Shown here: piece by piece, positions 26,360 through 35,217 of the stretch
Layout of the letters: every line of letters begins with the position of its first letter
Position numbering within the stretch: the stretch's first letter is position 1
Source of the DNA: Nocardioides sp. LHD-245
GTDB lineage: Bacteria; Actinomycetota; Actinomycetes; Propionibacteriales; Nocardioidaceae
Direction of reading: 5' to 3'
Assembly: GCF_030929495.1 (NCBI RefSeq)
Contig: NZ_JAVFWN010000001.1
Coordinates: 496,001-560,000, forward strand
Length of the DNA stretch: 64,000 bases
The notes under the pieces: generated by a model
Databases searched by the model: none
What the model saw: the letters and a program-made list of their open reading frames with translations, nothing else
What the model was told of the DNA's origin: nothing
Translations under genes and position numbers: made by a program

Positions 26360-27838
26360 GTGCGCCGACTCTCCGCTCCACTGGTCCTGCTCCTCGTCGT
26401 GTTGGTGGGCCTGACCGGCCTCACCACGATGTCCGGCCTCCCCGTCGCCCGGGCCGAGCAGCCCGACCGGTCCGAGCGCACCGCGCAGCCCGGGCCCGGC
26501 GCGGCTGAAGGCACCGACCCGTACTGGCCGCAGGACGGCAACGGCGGCACCGACGCCCAGCACTACCGGATCAAGGTGGGCTACGACTTCGCGAGCGGGA
26601 AGCTCACCGGTCGCACCGCGATCACCATGACCGCGACGGCCGACCTGAGCAGCCTCTCCCTCGACCTGCTGCTGCCGGCCACCGCGGTGTGGGTCGACAA
26701 CCGGGCCGCGAAGTTCCGCCGGGCGGGCAAGCACGAGCTGCGGGTCACCCCCAAGCGGCCGATCGCGGCCGGCGCCCGGTTCAAGGTCGTCGTGAAGTAC
26801 GCCGGGCGGCCGGCGCGCTTCGGCTACGCCGGTGAGCGCAACTGGCTGGCGAACGGCGCCGAGGTCGTCGCCATGAACCAGCCGCACATGGCGCCGTGGT
26901 GGTTCCCGTCCAACGACCACCCCAGCGACAAGGCGACCTTCGACATCCGGGTCACGGCGCCGAAGGGCAAGCAGGTCGTCAGCAACGGCGTGCGCGCGGG
27001 CCGCAAGGTCAAGGGTGGCCTGGCCACCACGCGCTGGCGGATGACCGACCCGATGGCGACCTATCTCGCCTTCTTCGCCGCCGGTTCCTACGCCATCGAC
27101 CAGGGCACCACCGCCGCCGGCATCCCGTTCTACAACGCGGTCTCCAAGGGGATCGGCGCCGCAGAGCGCCGCCAGGTGCGCCGCACCCTCGCCCGCACCG
27201 CCGGCATCACCGACTGGCTGCAGACCCGGCTCGGGCCCTACCCGTTCGCCACCACGGGCGGTCTGGTGACCGGCCTCGACGTCGGCTTCGCCCTCGAGAA
27301 CCAGTCGCGGCCGACGTACGGGCGCTGGATCTATCCCGGCGTCGTCGTCCACGAGCTGGCCCACCAGTGGTTCGGCGACAGCGTGGCCGTGCAGCGCTGG
27401 CGCGACATCTGGCTCAACGAGGGCTTCGCGACCTATATGGAGGCCGAGTACGCCGCCGCGCACGGCGGGGTGAGCGTCGAGACCTACCTCGACCGGATGT
27501 GGGCCCGCTCCTGCCGCACGCCCACGTCCCCGTTCTGGACCCTCGACCTCTCGAACCCCGGGCCGGCCCAGATCTTCGCGGAGCCGGTCTACGACCGGGG
27601 CGCCATGGTGGTGGCCGCGCTGCGCAACCGGATCGGCGTCGCCGACTTCGACGCGCTGCTGCGCCGGTGGGTCGCGGAGCACCACGACGGCAACGCGACC
27701 GTGGAGCAGTTCCAGGCCCTGGCGAAGACCGTGTCGGGTGAGAGCGACCTGGACGGCTTCTTCGACGCGTGGCTGCGCGGCGGCCGGGCGCCGGAGGCGA
27801 CGCCGGCCAACGGGCTCGGCACCGCCGTCTGCCCCTGA
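26360..27838 (+). CDS. Secreted M1-family metallopeptidase (aminopeptidase N-like)
   Basis: 492 residues. The N-terminus is a signal peptide (RRLSAPLVLLLVVLVGLTG, cleavage near VARA). The beta-sandwich N-domain leads to the gluzincin core: H331, E332 and H335 in VVHELAHQWFG and E354 in WLNEGFATYME, the correct HExxH-x18-E spacing. The GAMEN-type exopeptidase motif is replaced by FALENQSRP, as in short secreted actinobacterial M1 proteins. It lacks the ERAP-like C-terminal domain of full-length PepN. It would act in the cell wall or medium on peptides. Confidence 0.92.
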   Translation: MRRLSAPLVLLLVVLVGLTGLTTMSGLPVARAEQPDRSERTAQPGPGAAEGTDPYWPQDGNGGTDAQHYRIKVGYDFASGKLTGRTAITMTATADLSSLSLDLLLPATAVWVDNRAAKFRRAGKHELRVTPKRPIAAGARFKVVVKYAGRPARFGYAGERNWLANGAEVVAMNQPHMAPWWFPSNDHPSDKATFDIRVTAPKGKQVVSNGVRAGRKVKGGLATTRWRMTDPMATYLAFFAAGSYAIDQGTTAAGIPFYNAVSKGIGAAERRQVRRTLARTAGITDWLQTRLGPYPFATTGGLVTGLDVGFALENQSRPTYGRWIYPGVVVHELAHQWFGDSVAVQRWRDIWLNEGFATYMEAEYAAAHGGVSVETYLDRMWARSCRTPTSPFWTLDLSNPGPAQIFAEPVYDRGAMVVAALRNRIGVADFDALLRRWVAEHHDGNATVEQFQALAKTVSGESDLDGFFDAWLRGGRAPEATPANGLGTAVCP

Positions 27839-27844
27839 GCTGCG

Positions 27845-27876
27845 CCGACCCGTCGCGTCCGAACGGGACGGGTCGG
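27845..27876 (+). terminator. Hairpin after the M1 peptidase gene
   Basis: A ten-base stem (27845-27854 with 27867-27876) starting six bases after the stop. The 32 bases are nearly identical (30 of 32 by eye) to the core of the palindrome at 56440-56471. No T-run follows. Confidence 0.65.
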
Positions 27877-27986
27877 TCCTGAGAAGGCTCTGGCGCGCCT
27901 CCCCTGTGGCAGGTGGTGCCTTTGGTACGAATGTGGGGATCTGTGCCCTCGCGGGCACGCCCGCACCTGGATGGAGACGCCCGCAC

Positions 27987-28157
27987 ATGGACGCCAAGAA
28001 GCTGATCGCGCTCGTGGTGATCGTGTTCCTCGGGTTCTGGATGTTCACCGACCCCTCGGGCCTGGCCGACACCTCGAAGTCGGCGGCGACCAACGGCTGG
28101 GATCTCGCGACCAAGGCGTTCGACGGGGTCATCGACTTCGTCGGCGCGATGGACTGA
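27987..28157 (+). CDS. 56-residue single-pass membrane protein
   Basis: MDAKKLIALVVIVFLGFWMF forms a short charged start and one transmembrane helix. A soluble tail of about 35 residues follows (TSKSAATNGWDLATKAFDGV). I do not recognise a named family, though similar tiny proteins preceding a PH-domain membrane protein are familiar from actinobacteria. It ends 12 bases before that gene, so the two are probably one transcript. The ATG at 27987 is chosen since it begins the hydrophobic helix. Confidence 0.7.
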   Translation: MDAKKLIALVVIVFLGFWMFTDPSGLADTSKSAATNGWDLATKAFDGVIDFVGAMD

Positions 28158-28169
28158 CGCGTCGCCGCC

Positions 28170-28727
28170 ATGCCCTCCCTGCCCGCGGTCTCCGGGGCCG
28201 TCCCCGGCCTCGTGGCCCGGCTCGGCGACCCGAAGATCGGCAAGCACCTGCTGCGCGACGAGGGTGAGGTCGTCGTCGACGAGGTGACCCACCACTGGTT
28301 CGCCTACGTCCGGCCCGCCCTGCTCTCCACACTCGCGACGGTGCTGCTCGTCGCGAGCTGGTTCGTCTCGGTCCAGATCGCCTGGTTCCTCATCATCGTC
28401 GCGGTGATCCTCCTGACCCGCGCCGGCTGGGTCGCGCTCGGCGTGCTCCGCGACCGCTTCGTCATCACGAACATGCGCGTGTTCCGCGTGCACGGCGTGC
28501 TCTCTCAGAGCCTGGCGACCATGCCGTTGAGCCGGATCCTCGACATCTCGGTGAAGAAGCCGCTGCACGGCCGGATCCTGGGCTTCGGCCACTTCTGCTT
28601 CGAGTCCGCCGCCCAGGAGCAGGGCCTGCGCGACATCAGGTACGTCGGGCGAGCCGACGAGCGCGACCTCGCCATCCAGCGGGTCGTCCAGCGCTCCGGC
28701 CTGCGTGGCCCCCGGGTCCCCAACTGA
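28170..28727 (+). CDS. Bacterial PH-domain (bPH2/YdbS-like) membrane protein
   Basis: 185 residues. Residues ~50-95 contain two closely spaced membrane helices (LLSTLATVLLVASWFVSV and IAWFLIIVAVILL). A bPH2/DUF304 domain follows (DRFVITNMRVFRVHGVLSQSLATMPL... ILDISVKK), facing the cytoplasm. The function of this family is not established. It lies directly after the 56-residue membrane protein. Confidence 0.85.
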   Translation: MPSLPAVSGAVPGLVARLGDPKIGKHLLRDEGEVVVDEVTHHWFAYVRPALLSTLATVLLVASWFVSVQIAWFLIIVAVILLTRAGWVALGVLRDRFVITNMRVFRVHGVLSQSLATMPLSRILDISVKKPLHGRILGFGHFCFESAAQEQGLRDIRYVGRADERDLAIQRVVQRSGLRGPRVPN

Positions 28728-28756
28728 CGAGAGCCTCCTCCCGCTGCGCAAAGCGG

Positions 28757-28783
28757 CTATCCGCCGGGCGCGTTGACGGATAG
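28757..28783. promoter_or_regulatory. Dyad upstream of the flavin-monooxygenase operon
   Basis: CTATCCG (28757-28763) and CGGATAG (28777-28783) form an inverted repeat with 13 bases between. It lies about 100 bases before the monooxygenase gene. A TACTGT -10-like box is at 28805-28810. The dyad could be a site for the AraC-type regulator encoded at the other end of the operon. Confidence 0.35.
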
Positions 28784-28879
28784 TCCGGCCCGCCGGACCG
28801 CTCCTACTGTGGCGCGACCCGGTGAAGGTGACGGCTGTCATAGGCCACCTGGCCGGCGCCGTCAGACGAAGGAGGAGCA

Positions 28880-30022
28880 ATGACCGTCAGCACCGTTCGC
28901 CCCGATCTCTCCTACGAGGAGCTGGTCGAGGCCCGACGAGCCAGTGGCGTGGCGATGTACAACCGGAACAAGATGAAGCTCGGCATCTTCGGTTCGAACT
29001 GCAGTCACGGCCTGATGGCCACCCATGCGGAGAGCAGCTACGAGCTGAGCTGGGAGCACACCCAGCGGATCGCCCAGATCGCCGACGGGCTGGGCTTCGA
29101 GGCGATGCTCCCGGTGGCGCGCTACCGCGGCATGGGCGGCGACACGAACTTCAACGGCGAGAACTACGAGACCCACACGTGGGCGGCCGGCATCGCGCAG
29201 GCGACCGAGCAGATCATGGTCTTCTCCACCACCCACGTGCCCACCAAGCACCCGATCGTGGCGGCGAAGGAGTCGGTCACGGTGGACCACATCTCGGGTG
29301 GGCGCTTCGGGCTCAACATGACCATGGGCTGGTACCAGGCCGAGATGGAGATGTTCGGCGGCACCCAGCGTGAGCACGACTCCCGCTACCGGTTCGGCTC
29401 GGAGTGGATCGAGATCGCCAAGCGGATGTGGACCCAGGACCGGGTCGACTTCTCCGGCGAGTTCTTCGAGATCAAGGACGCGATGTCGGATCCCAAGCCG
29501 ATCCAGGAGCCGTGGCCGGTGCTGGTCAACGCCGGCAACTCGCCCGCCGGGCTGGAGTTCTGCGCCCGGGAGTGCGACTTCAACTTCATCGCGTTCGCCG
29601 ATGTGGACGAGGCACGCACCACGGCGGCACAGGTGCGCGGGATCGCGCAGGCGCAGGGCCGGGACCTCGGCATCCTGGGCTACGGGAACATCATCTGCCG
29701 CGACACGGAGAAGGAGACCCGGCAGCTCCTCGACCACATCCTCGAGAAGGGCGACTGGGCCGTCGCGAAGATGGTCTCCGCCGGCCTGGGCTCCGAGAGC
29801 GGCTCGTTCGACAAGGTCAAGGCGCTCCAGGAGCGCTTCATCCTCGGGTACGGCGGCTATCCGCTCATCGGCACGCCGGAGCAGATCGTCGAGCAGCTCC
29901 TCGAGCTCGAGCAGGCGGGGATCGGCGGCATGATGGTCGGCTTCCTGGACTACGTCGAGGAGCTGCCCTACTTCGGCGAGGCCGTGCTCCCGCTGATGCG
30001 CGAGGCGGGACTGCGGGAGTGA
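28880..30022 (+). CDS. LLM-class FMNH2-dependent monooxygenase (RutA/SsuD-like)
   Basis: 380 residues, bacterial-luciferase TIM-barrel fold. After a 35-residue N-terminal extension the barrel begins MKLGIFGSNCSHG. The signature SGGRFGLNMTMGWYQAEMEM is the FMN-binding region shared with pyrimidine oxygenase RutA and alkanesulfonate monooxygenase SsuD. Such enzymes need reduced FMN from a partner reductase, and two flavin-reductase-like genes follow directly. A GGAGGAG ribosome-binding site precedes the ATG. The substrate is not readable from sequence; the aldehyde dehydrogenase downstream suggests the oxygenation product is, or becomes, an aldehyde. Confidence 0.88.
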   Translation: MTVSTVRPDLSYEELVEARRASGVAMYNRNKMKLGIFGSNCSHGLMATHAESSYELSWEHTQRIAQIADGLGFEAMLPVARYRGMGGDTNFNGENYETHTWAAGIAQATEQIMVFSTTHVPTKHPIVAAKESVTVDHISGGRFGLNMTMGWYQAEMEMFGGTQREHDSRYRFGSEWIEIAKRMWTQDRVDFSGEFFEIKDAMSDPKPIQEPWPVLVNAGNSPAGLEFCARECDFNFIAFADVDEARTTAAQVRGIAQAQGRDLGILGYGNIICRDTEKETRQLLDHILEKGDWAVAKMVSAGLGSESGSFDKVKALQERFILGYGGYPLIGTPEQIVEQLLELEQAGIGGMMVGFLDYVEELPYFGEAVLPLMREAGLRE

Positions 30023-30024
30023 GC

Positions 30025-30570
30025 ATGGCCGGCGTACTGCGGGCCGGGCCGGAGCAGGACGTGCGCTCCGGCCGGGCCCCGGGTCGCGGTGCTCCGGACC
30101 CGGAGACGTACAAGGACGTGCTGGGACGCTTCTGCACCGGCCTGACCGTCGTCACCTCGCTCCACGACGAGGAGCCGGTCGGCTTCACCTGCCAGGCGTT
30201 CAGCGCGCTCTCCCTCGACCCGCCCGAGGTGCTGATCAGCGTCCAGCGGACCTCGACGACGTGGCCGAGGATCCGGCAGTACGGTCGCTTCGGGGTGGGC
30301 GTGCTGGCCGCGGGGCAGGACGAGCTGGCGCGGGCCCTGGCCCGCAGCGGCACCGACAAGCTCCGTGACGTCGCCTGGCGGCCGTCCTCGACCGGTCTGC
30401 CGCGCCCCGAGGGGCTGCTCGCATGGATCGAGTGCGAGCTGGTCCGGGAGGTGGACGCGGGCGACCACCTGCTGGCGATCGCCGCGGTCAGCACCCTCGA
30501 GGCGGGGCCGGCCACGACGCCCTTGCTCTACTTCCGCGGCGACTTCCTCGCCACCGGAGGTGCGTCGTGA
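30025..30570 (+). CDS. Flavin reductase domain protein (HpaC/SsuE-partner type)
   Basis: 181 residues. The split-barrel flavin_reduct fold is recognised from YKDVLGRFCTGLTVVTSL, VGFTCQAFSALSLDPPEVL and the C-terminal LLYFRGDF. It reduces FMN or FAD with NAD(P)H and passes it to the monooxygenase. ATG 30025 has GGGAG six bases upstream, so I prefer it to the GTG at 30019 that overlaps the previous stop. Confidence 0.88.
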   Translation: MAGVLRAGPEQDVRSGRAPGRGAPDPETYKDVLGRFCTGLTVVTSLHDEEPVGFTCQAFSALSLDPPEVLISVQRTSTTWPRIRQYGRFGVGVLAAGQDELARALARSGTDKLRDVAWRPSSTGLPRPEGLLAWIECELVREVDAGDHLLAIAAVSTLEAGPATTPLLYFRGDFLATGGAS

Positions 30571-31157
30571 AGACCCTCCTCACGATCTACGGGAGCCCGA
30601 CGCCCCCGGGGAAGCTCGCCCGGGCGCTGGACGCGGCCGAGGAGCACGCGACCGGCCACCCCGGGTGGCGGGCGGTCCGGCTGAGCCCGCTGACCCCGAC
30701 CGTGTGGCCCGAGGACGCCGCCGAGCAGGTCGCGGCGGCGTCCGGCGTACTGGTGGCGAGCCCGGTCTTCCGGGCCTCGTTCCCGGCGACGCTCAAGCTG
30801 CTCTTCGACCAGCTCCCCGTGGCGGCCTTCGGGACGCGGCCGGTGGCGATCCTGACAGTGGCGGCCGCTCCCGAGCACGCGCTGGCCGCCGAGCGGCACC
30901 TGCGCGACGTCCTGGCCTGGTTCGGCGCGCTGACCGCACCCCACCCGCTGTTCCTCGCCGACCGGCTGCTGTCCGGCGCGCCGCTGGACGCCGACGTCCG
31001 TGCGGATCTCGGCGCCCTGGTCGACCAGGTCGTCTCGCTCACGGCCCTCCCGGAGGGGACCCGGCTGGGTCCCACCCCGCTGGCCGCTCGGCGAGGGCCC
31101 CGGACCGGTCGGCCCCCGCACCCGCACACCGATTCCCGAAAGGAACCCACGACATGA
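30567..31157 (+). CDS. NADPH-dependent FMN reductase (SsuE-like flavodoxin fold)
   Basis: 196 residues from a GTG with GGAGG six bases upstream, overlapping the previous stop. Flavodoxin-like fold: TLLTIYGSPTPPGK as the phosphate loop, then LVASPVFRASFPATLKLLFDQLP, typical of SsuE and MsuE. A Pro/His/Arg-rich tail runs into the next start. Having two flavin-reducing enzymes of different folds beside one monooxygenase is unusual; one may recycle FMN and the other act as an oxidoreductase on a pathway intermediate. Confidence 0.85.
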   Translation: MKTLLTIYGSPTPPGKLARALDAAEEHATGHPGWRAVRLSPLTPTVWPEDAAEQVAAASGVLVASPVFRASFPATLKLLFDQLPVAAFGTRPVAILTVAAAPEHALAAERHLRDVLAWFGALTAPHPLFLADRLLSGAPLDADVRADLGALVDQVVSLTALPEGTRLGPTPLAARRGPRTGRPPHPHTDSRKEPTT

Positions 31158-32608
31158 GCCTCACCCTCGAGCACGTGCCCGCCGCCCACCTCGTCGACGG
31201 ACGGTGGCTGACCTCCGGCGTCACGGCCACCTCCCACGCACCCGCGGACGGATCGATCCTGGGGGAGTACGACGACGCCCAGCTGCCCCTCGGCGAGCAG
31301 GCCGTCGCCGCGGCGCGCCGCGCCTTCGCCACCACCGACTGGACGCGGGACCGACAGCTCCGGGCGAAGGTCCTCAACGAGATGGCCGACGCGGTCGAGG
31401 CCGCGACCGACGAGCTGGCCCTGGCGCTGGCTCTGGAGAACGGCAAGATCCTGCCGGAGGCGCACTTCGAGCTGAGCCTGACGCCGTCGAAGCTGCGCTA
31501 CTACGCCGCGATGGCGCTCACCGGGAGCGGACGGGGCGACCAGGCGAAGGCCGGCGTGCTGTCGACATTGGTCCCCGTGCCCGTCGGTGTCGCCGGGGTG
31601 ATCGTGCCCTGGAACTCACCGGTGGTGCTGGCCGTGCGCTCGTTCGCCCCGGCGCTGGCGGCCGGCTGCACCGTCGTGGTCAAGATGGCGGCACAGACGG
31701 CACTCGTCAACGCCCGCCTGGCCGAGATCCTGGCGGGCTGCCCCTCGCTGCCGCCGGGCGTCCTCAACATGGTGACCGAGTCGGGCAGCGACATCGCGAA
31801 GCACCTCGTCGACTCCCCGGAGGTGGACGTGATCAGCTACACCGGGAGCACCGCGGTCGGCCGCCAGATCATGGCGGCGGCCGCGCCACGGCTCAAGCGG
31901 GTCTCCCTCGAGCTCGGCGGCAAGACGCCCATGATCGTCTTCGACGACGCCGACCTCGACCGGGCGGTCGGCACCATCGTCGCCGGCATCACCACCTTCA
32001 GCGGGCAGTTCTGCATGACCGGGAGCCGCGTGCTGGTGCAACGCGGGGTCGCCGACGAGGTGCGGTCCCGGCTCGCGGGGGCGCTCGCCGCGGTACGGGT
32101 CGGCCCCGGCGACGACCCGGAGTCCCAGATGGGCCCGATGATCGACCGGGCCAGCCGGGACCGGCTGGCCGCCCTCGTCGAGGACCACCTCGGGGACGCC
32201 ACGGTGCTGGTGCCCGGCGGGGTGCCGGACGAGCCGGAGCTGGCCGACGGTGCCTACTGCCGGCCGGTGCTGCTGGAGGTCGCCGACGTGGACTCGCCGC
32301 TGGTCCAGCGTGAGCTGTTCGGGCCGGTCGCCACCTTCGAGGTGTTCGACGACGAGGCGGACGCGGTGGCGCGGGCCAACGCGACCGAGTTCGGCCTGGC
32401 GGCCTCGGTCTGGACGGCCGACGGGCAGCGCGGGCTCCGGATGGCTGACGCGCTGGAGGCGGGGACCGTGTGGCTGAACGCCTGGGCGCTCGTGCTCGAC
32501 CAGTTCGAGGAGGGCGGCGTCAAGCAGAGTGGCCTGGGCCGGCTCAACGGGCACCGTGCGATGGAGGAGTTCCAGGAGGTCAAGCACCTGGTGCAGGTGC
32601 TGGGCTGA
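31154..32608 (+). CDS. NAD(P)-dependent aldehyde dehydrogenase
   Basis: 484 residues, normal ALDH length. The general base E253 is in LELGGKTP and the nucleophile C287 in GQFCMTGS. The cofactor segment is [21 protein letters not shown]. The ATG overlaps the preceding stop and has GAAAGGA upstream. It would oxidise the aldehyde formed by the monooxygenase to an acid. Its last 29 bases overlap the convergent AraC gene. Confidence 0.92.
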   Translation: MSLTLEHVPAAHLVDGRWLTSGVTATSHAPADGSILGEYDDAQLPLGEQAVAAARRAFATTDWTRDRQLRAKVLNEMADAVEAATDELALALALENGKILPEAHFELSLTPSKLRYYAAMALTGSGRGDQAKAGVLSTLVPVPVGVAGVIVPWNSPVVLAVRSFAPALAAGCTVVVKMAAQTALVNARLAEILAGCPSLPPGVLNMVTESGSDIAKHLVDSPEVDVISYTGSTAVGRQIMAAAAPRLKRVSLELGGKTPMIVFDDADLDRAVGTIVAGITTFSGQFCMTGSRVLVQRGVADEVRSRLAGALAAVRVGPGDDPESQMGPMIDRASRDRLAALVEDHLGDATVLVPGGVPDEPELADGAYCRPVLLEVADVDSPLVQRELFGPVATFEVFDDEADAVARANATEFGLAASVWTADGQRGLRMADALEAGTVWLNAWALVLDQFEEGGVKQSGLGRLNGHRAMEEFQEVKHLVQVLG

Positions 32609-33680
32609 GCAGCGCGACGTCGCGGGGCGGCCGGTCGTCGTCGACCGGCCGCCCCGGCACGTGTCCGCGCAGGCCGCGCTCCAGGGTCTGCGAGGGCAGC
32701 TCTCCGAACGTCGCCCGGTACGTCGAGGAGAACCGGCCGAGGTGGTAGAACCCCCAGCGGGTGGCCACGTCGGTGACCGTCGCGGTGGCCGACCGCGGGG
32801 CGTCCAGCTCCGCCCGGACGCGGCGCAGCCGCTCCTGGCGCAGGTACTGGATCGGTGTGCAGCCCATCGTGGCGCGGAACTGGCTCTGCAGGGTGCGGGC
32901 TCCGACGCCCGCGACGGCGACGAGGTCCGCCAGGGTCGGGAGGTCCGCGGCGCGGGCGTCGATGTGCTCGCAGACCGCACGGACCACCTCGGGCCGGCTG
33001 GTGGACTCCTCCTCCAGCACGCTCTGGTGCGGGCCGGTCGAGGCCAGCACGAGACTGCTGAGCACCAGCGACTCCAGCTGTCGGCGGGCCAGGGCGTTGT
33101 GCGCCATCAGGCCGTCGGCGTCCCACTCGGAGACGACGAAGTCCAGCGCCCGGAGCAGTCCGCGTCCGGCCGGCGTGGTGAGGTCGACGTTCAGCCCGAG
33201 CTCCAGTGGCCCGTCGACGGGCCGCTGGAGCAACGTGGCCACCTGCGCCTCGAGCGCCTCGCGGGGGATGCGTACGGCGAGCTGCTCGGTGTCGGCGTTC
33301 CAGGCGATGGCCTGGCGGTGGTGCGGCAGGAGCACCGCCGCGCTCCTGCGGCCCGTCGTGGCGGTCGTGGAGCCGTCCGAGCGGGTCACGGTGCTGTCGC
33401 CGCGCAGGGTGACGTTGATGTGGTACCAGCTGTCGTTCGGCGGGAGGTCGATGCCGGCTGCGAGCCCGTAGGTCAGGTACCCGATCGTCAGCTCGCCGCT
33501 CTGGACGGCGTTCATCCGGGCCCGGAGCGTGGTCGAGCGGTCGGGGGTGAGCACGTGCGGCTCGTACACGTCGGCGACGACGTGCTGCGCCTCGTCGGGA
33601 TCGCTGGTCCGCAGCCGCCCGTACTGGTGGAGCGGCTCGTGGTCCGGTGCGGTGGCCTGCGCCTCCACGATCTGGTGCAT
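32580..33680 (-). CDS. AraC-family transcriptional regulator
   Basis: 366 residues from the ATG at 33680, eight bases after a GAGGAGA ribosome-binding site. The N-terminal ~200 residues resemble the AraC-binding-like cupin of FeaR-type regulators. The C-terminal double helix-turn-helix is clear (TLADLVAVAGVGARTLQSQF, then VTDVATRWGFYHLGRFSSTY). These regulators usually activate catabolic genes in response to an aromatic or amine-derived inducer. It is convergent with the monooxygenase operon, its probable target. Confidence 0.9.
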   Translation of the reverse strand: MHQIVEAQATAPDHEPLHQYGRLRTSDPDEAQHVVADVYEPHVLTPDRSTTLRARMNAVQSGELTIGYLTYGLAAGIDLPPNDSWYHINVTLRGDSTVTRSDGSTTATTGRRSAAVLLPHHRQAIAWNADTEQLAVRIPREALEAQVATLLQRPVDGPLELGLNVDLTTPAGRGLLRALDFVVSEWDADGLMAHNALARRQLESLVLSSLVLASTGPHQSVLEEESTSRPEVVRAVCEHIDARAADLPTLADLVAVAGVGARTLQSQFRATMGCTPIQYLRQERLRRVRAELDAPRSATATVTDVATRWGFYHLGRFSSTYRATFGELPSQTLERGLRGHVPGRPVDDDRPPRDVALLSPAPAPGA

Positions 33681-33733
33681 CACCGGGATCTCCTCTCAGC
33701 CCGTGCCTCGTGCGGTGCGCACAACAGGCAGTG

Positions 33734-34384
33734 TCACAGCCACGGCCCCAGGTCGGGTGCCGGCGTGCCGTCCGGTCGGCTCAGCCCGCCCGGACGGTGC
33801 GGCCGGCCGGTCAGCCAGGCGACCCGGTCGGCGAGCGGGCCCGTCACCTCGGGCAGATCCGGGCCGCGGCGGGCGCTCACCTCCGCGTCCAACGCCGCCA
33901 GGACGTCCGCCGGCAGGTCCGCGAAGGTCGTTCCGAGGTCGAGGTCGACGGCGTGCACCATGACCTCTCGGGTTCGCAGCCAGGGGATCTCGGTCGCGGG
34001 CACGGTCCGGCCCTGGGCGGTGCGCACCTCGCGGCACCACTGCTCGTCGGTGAGCTCGCCCAGCGCGGCCGCCAGGGCGTCCGCCGAGCGGGCCTGCCAG
34101 CCGGCGAGCCGCGCCGGGGGCAGCACGCCGCCCCGGGCGATGCCCGCGGCCCGCTCCTCGGGGGAGGCGTACATCGGGATCTCGGTCCCGCTGCTCGCCC
34201 AGCGGGCCAGGTTGAGCAGGGCATCGGCATTGGCGGCGACATGGGCGAGCACGTGGCCCCGGGTCCAGGTCGGCAGCGTGCTGGGGGCGGCGCAGGCCGC
34301 GGCGTCGAGCCGCGCCGCGGTCGCGTCGAAGAGCTCCTGCCCCTCGCGCATCCAGCGCAGGAGGTCGGCCGGCGTCCTGGTCAT
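33734..34384 (-). CDS. Mycothiol-dependent maleylpyruvate isomerase
   Basis: 216 residues, MDMPI/DinB-like four-helix fold. The metal-binding segments are TRGHVLAHVAANADALL (H44, H48 region) and TREVMVHAVDLDLG. It converts maleylpyruvate to fumarylpyruvate using mycothiol, the actinobacterial thiol. The start overlaps the stop of the hydrolase gene (ATGA). It is the third gene of the gentisate operon, which lies downstream of and on the same strand as its dioxygenase. Confidence 0.9.
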   Translation of the reverse strand: MTRTPADLLRWMREGQELFDATAARLDAAACAAPSTLPTWTRGHVLAHVAANADALLNLARWASSGTEIPMYASPEERAAGIARGGVLPPARLAGWQARSADALAAALGELTDEQWCREVRTAQGRTVPATEIPWLRTREVMVHAVDLDLGTTFADLPADVLAALDAEVSARRGPDLPEVTGPLADRVAWLTGRPHRPGGLSRPDGTPAPDLGPWL

Positions 34385-35217
34385 TCCTTCACGATCCGAT
34401 TGCGGCAGGCGCCGAGGCCCTCGATGTGCGTGGTGACGGTCTCGCCGCCGACGAGGTAGACCTTCGGGTCGCGGGCGTGGCCGACGCCGGCAGGGGTGCC
34501 GGTGGCGATGAGGTCGCCGGGGTTGAGCCGGGTGATCGTCGAGACGTACCGGACGAGGTGGACCGGGTCGAAGAGCAGGGTGGCGGTGTCGTCGGACTGC
34601 ATGGTCCGGCCGTCCACGGTGGTGGTGACCGCCAGGGCGGGGCGGACACCGCCGGGGAGCTCGTCGGGGGTCACGAGGTAGGGGCCGACCGGGGTGCTCG
34701 AGTCCCAGATCTTGCCCTGGGTCCATTCGATGGTGCGGAACTGCCAGTCGCGGACCGAGATGTCGTTCATCACCGTGAAGCCGGCGATCGCGGCCTCGGC
34801 CTCGGCCTCGGTGGCCCGTCGTACCTGCTCGCCGATGACGACGACGAGCTCGACCTCCCAGTCGAGGGCGTCGGTCTCGGCGGGCTTGACGATGTCGTCA
34901 TGCGCACCGACGAGGGTGTCGGCGAACTTCGGGAAGAGCGTGGGATAGGCCGGGAGGTCGCGGCCCATCTCCTTGATGTGGTTGGTGTAGTTGTGTCCGA
35001 CGCAGATCACCTTCGACGGGTGCGGTACGACGGGCGCGAAATCCGCGCCCGCGACGTCGTACGTCGCGGCGTCGGGGAGCGGGTCGGGCGATCCCGCCGC
35101 CAGATAGGTGCCGAGGTCGCCGTGGCCGAGATCGACCAGCACGTCGCGTCCGTCGCGACGGTCGAGGCGGACCGCGCGGGTGCCGGCGGCGGTGCGGATG
35201 GTGGCGAGCCTGGTCAT
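34381..35217 (-). CDS. Fumarylpyruvate hydrolase (FAH family)
   Basis: 278 residues. A short N-terminal domain is followed by the FAH fold: VICVGHNYTNHIKEMG, PTLFPKFADTLVG, the acidic metal ligands in DWEVELVVVIG and FTVMNDISVRDWQ, and the Lys/Thr segment TGTPAGVGHA. It cleaves fumarylpyruvate into fumarate and pyruvate, completing gentisate breakdown. Its ATG overlaps the dioxygenase stop. Related acylpyruvases cannot be excluded, but operon context settles the likely role. Confidence 0.9.
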   Translation of the reverse strand: MTRLATIRTAAGTRAVRLDRRDGRDVLVDLGHGDLGTYLAAGSPDPLPDAATYDVAGADFAPVVPHPSKVICVGHNYTNHIKEMGRDLPAYPTLFPKFADTLVGAHDDIVKPAETDALDWEVELVVVIGEQVRRATEAEAEAAIAGFTVMNDISVRDWQFRTIEWTQGKIWDSSTPVGPYLVTPDELPGGVRPALAVTTTVDGRTMQSDDTATLLFDPVHLVRYVSTITRLNPGDLIATGTPAGVGHARDPKVYLVGGETVTTHIEGLGACRNRIVKE

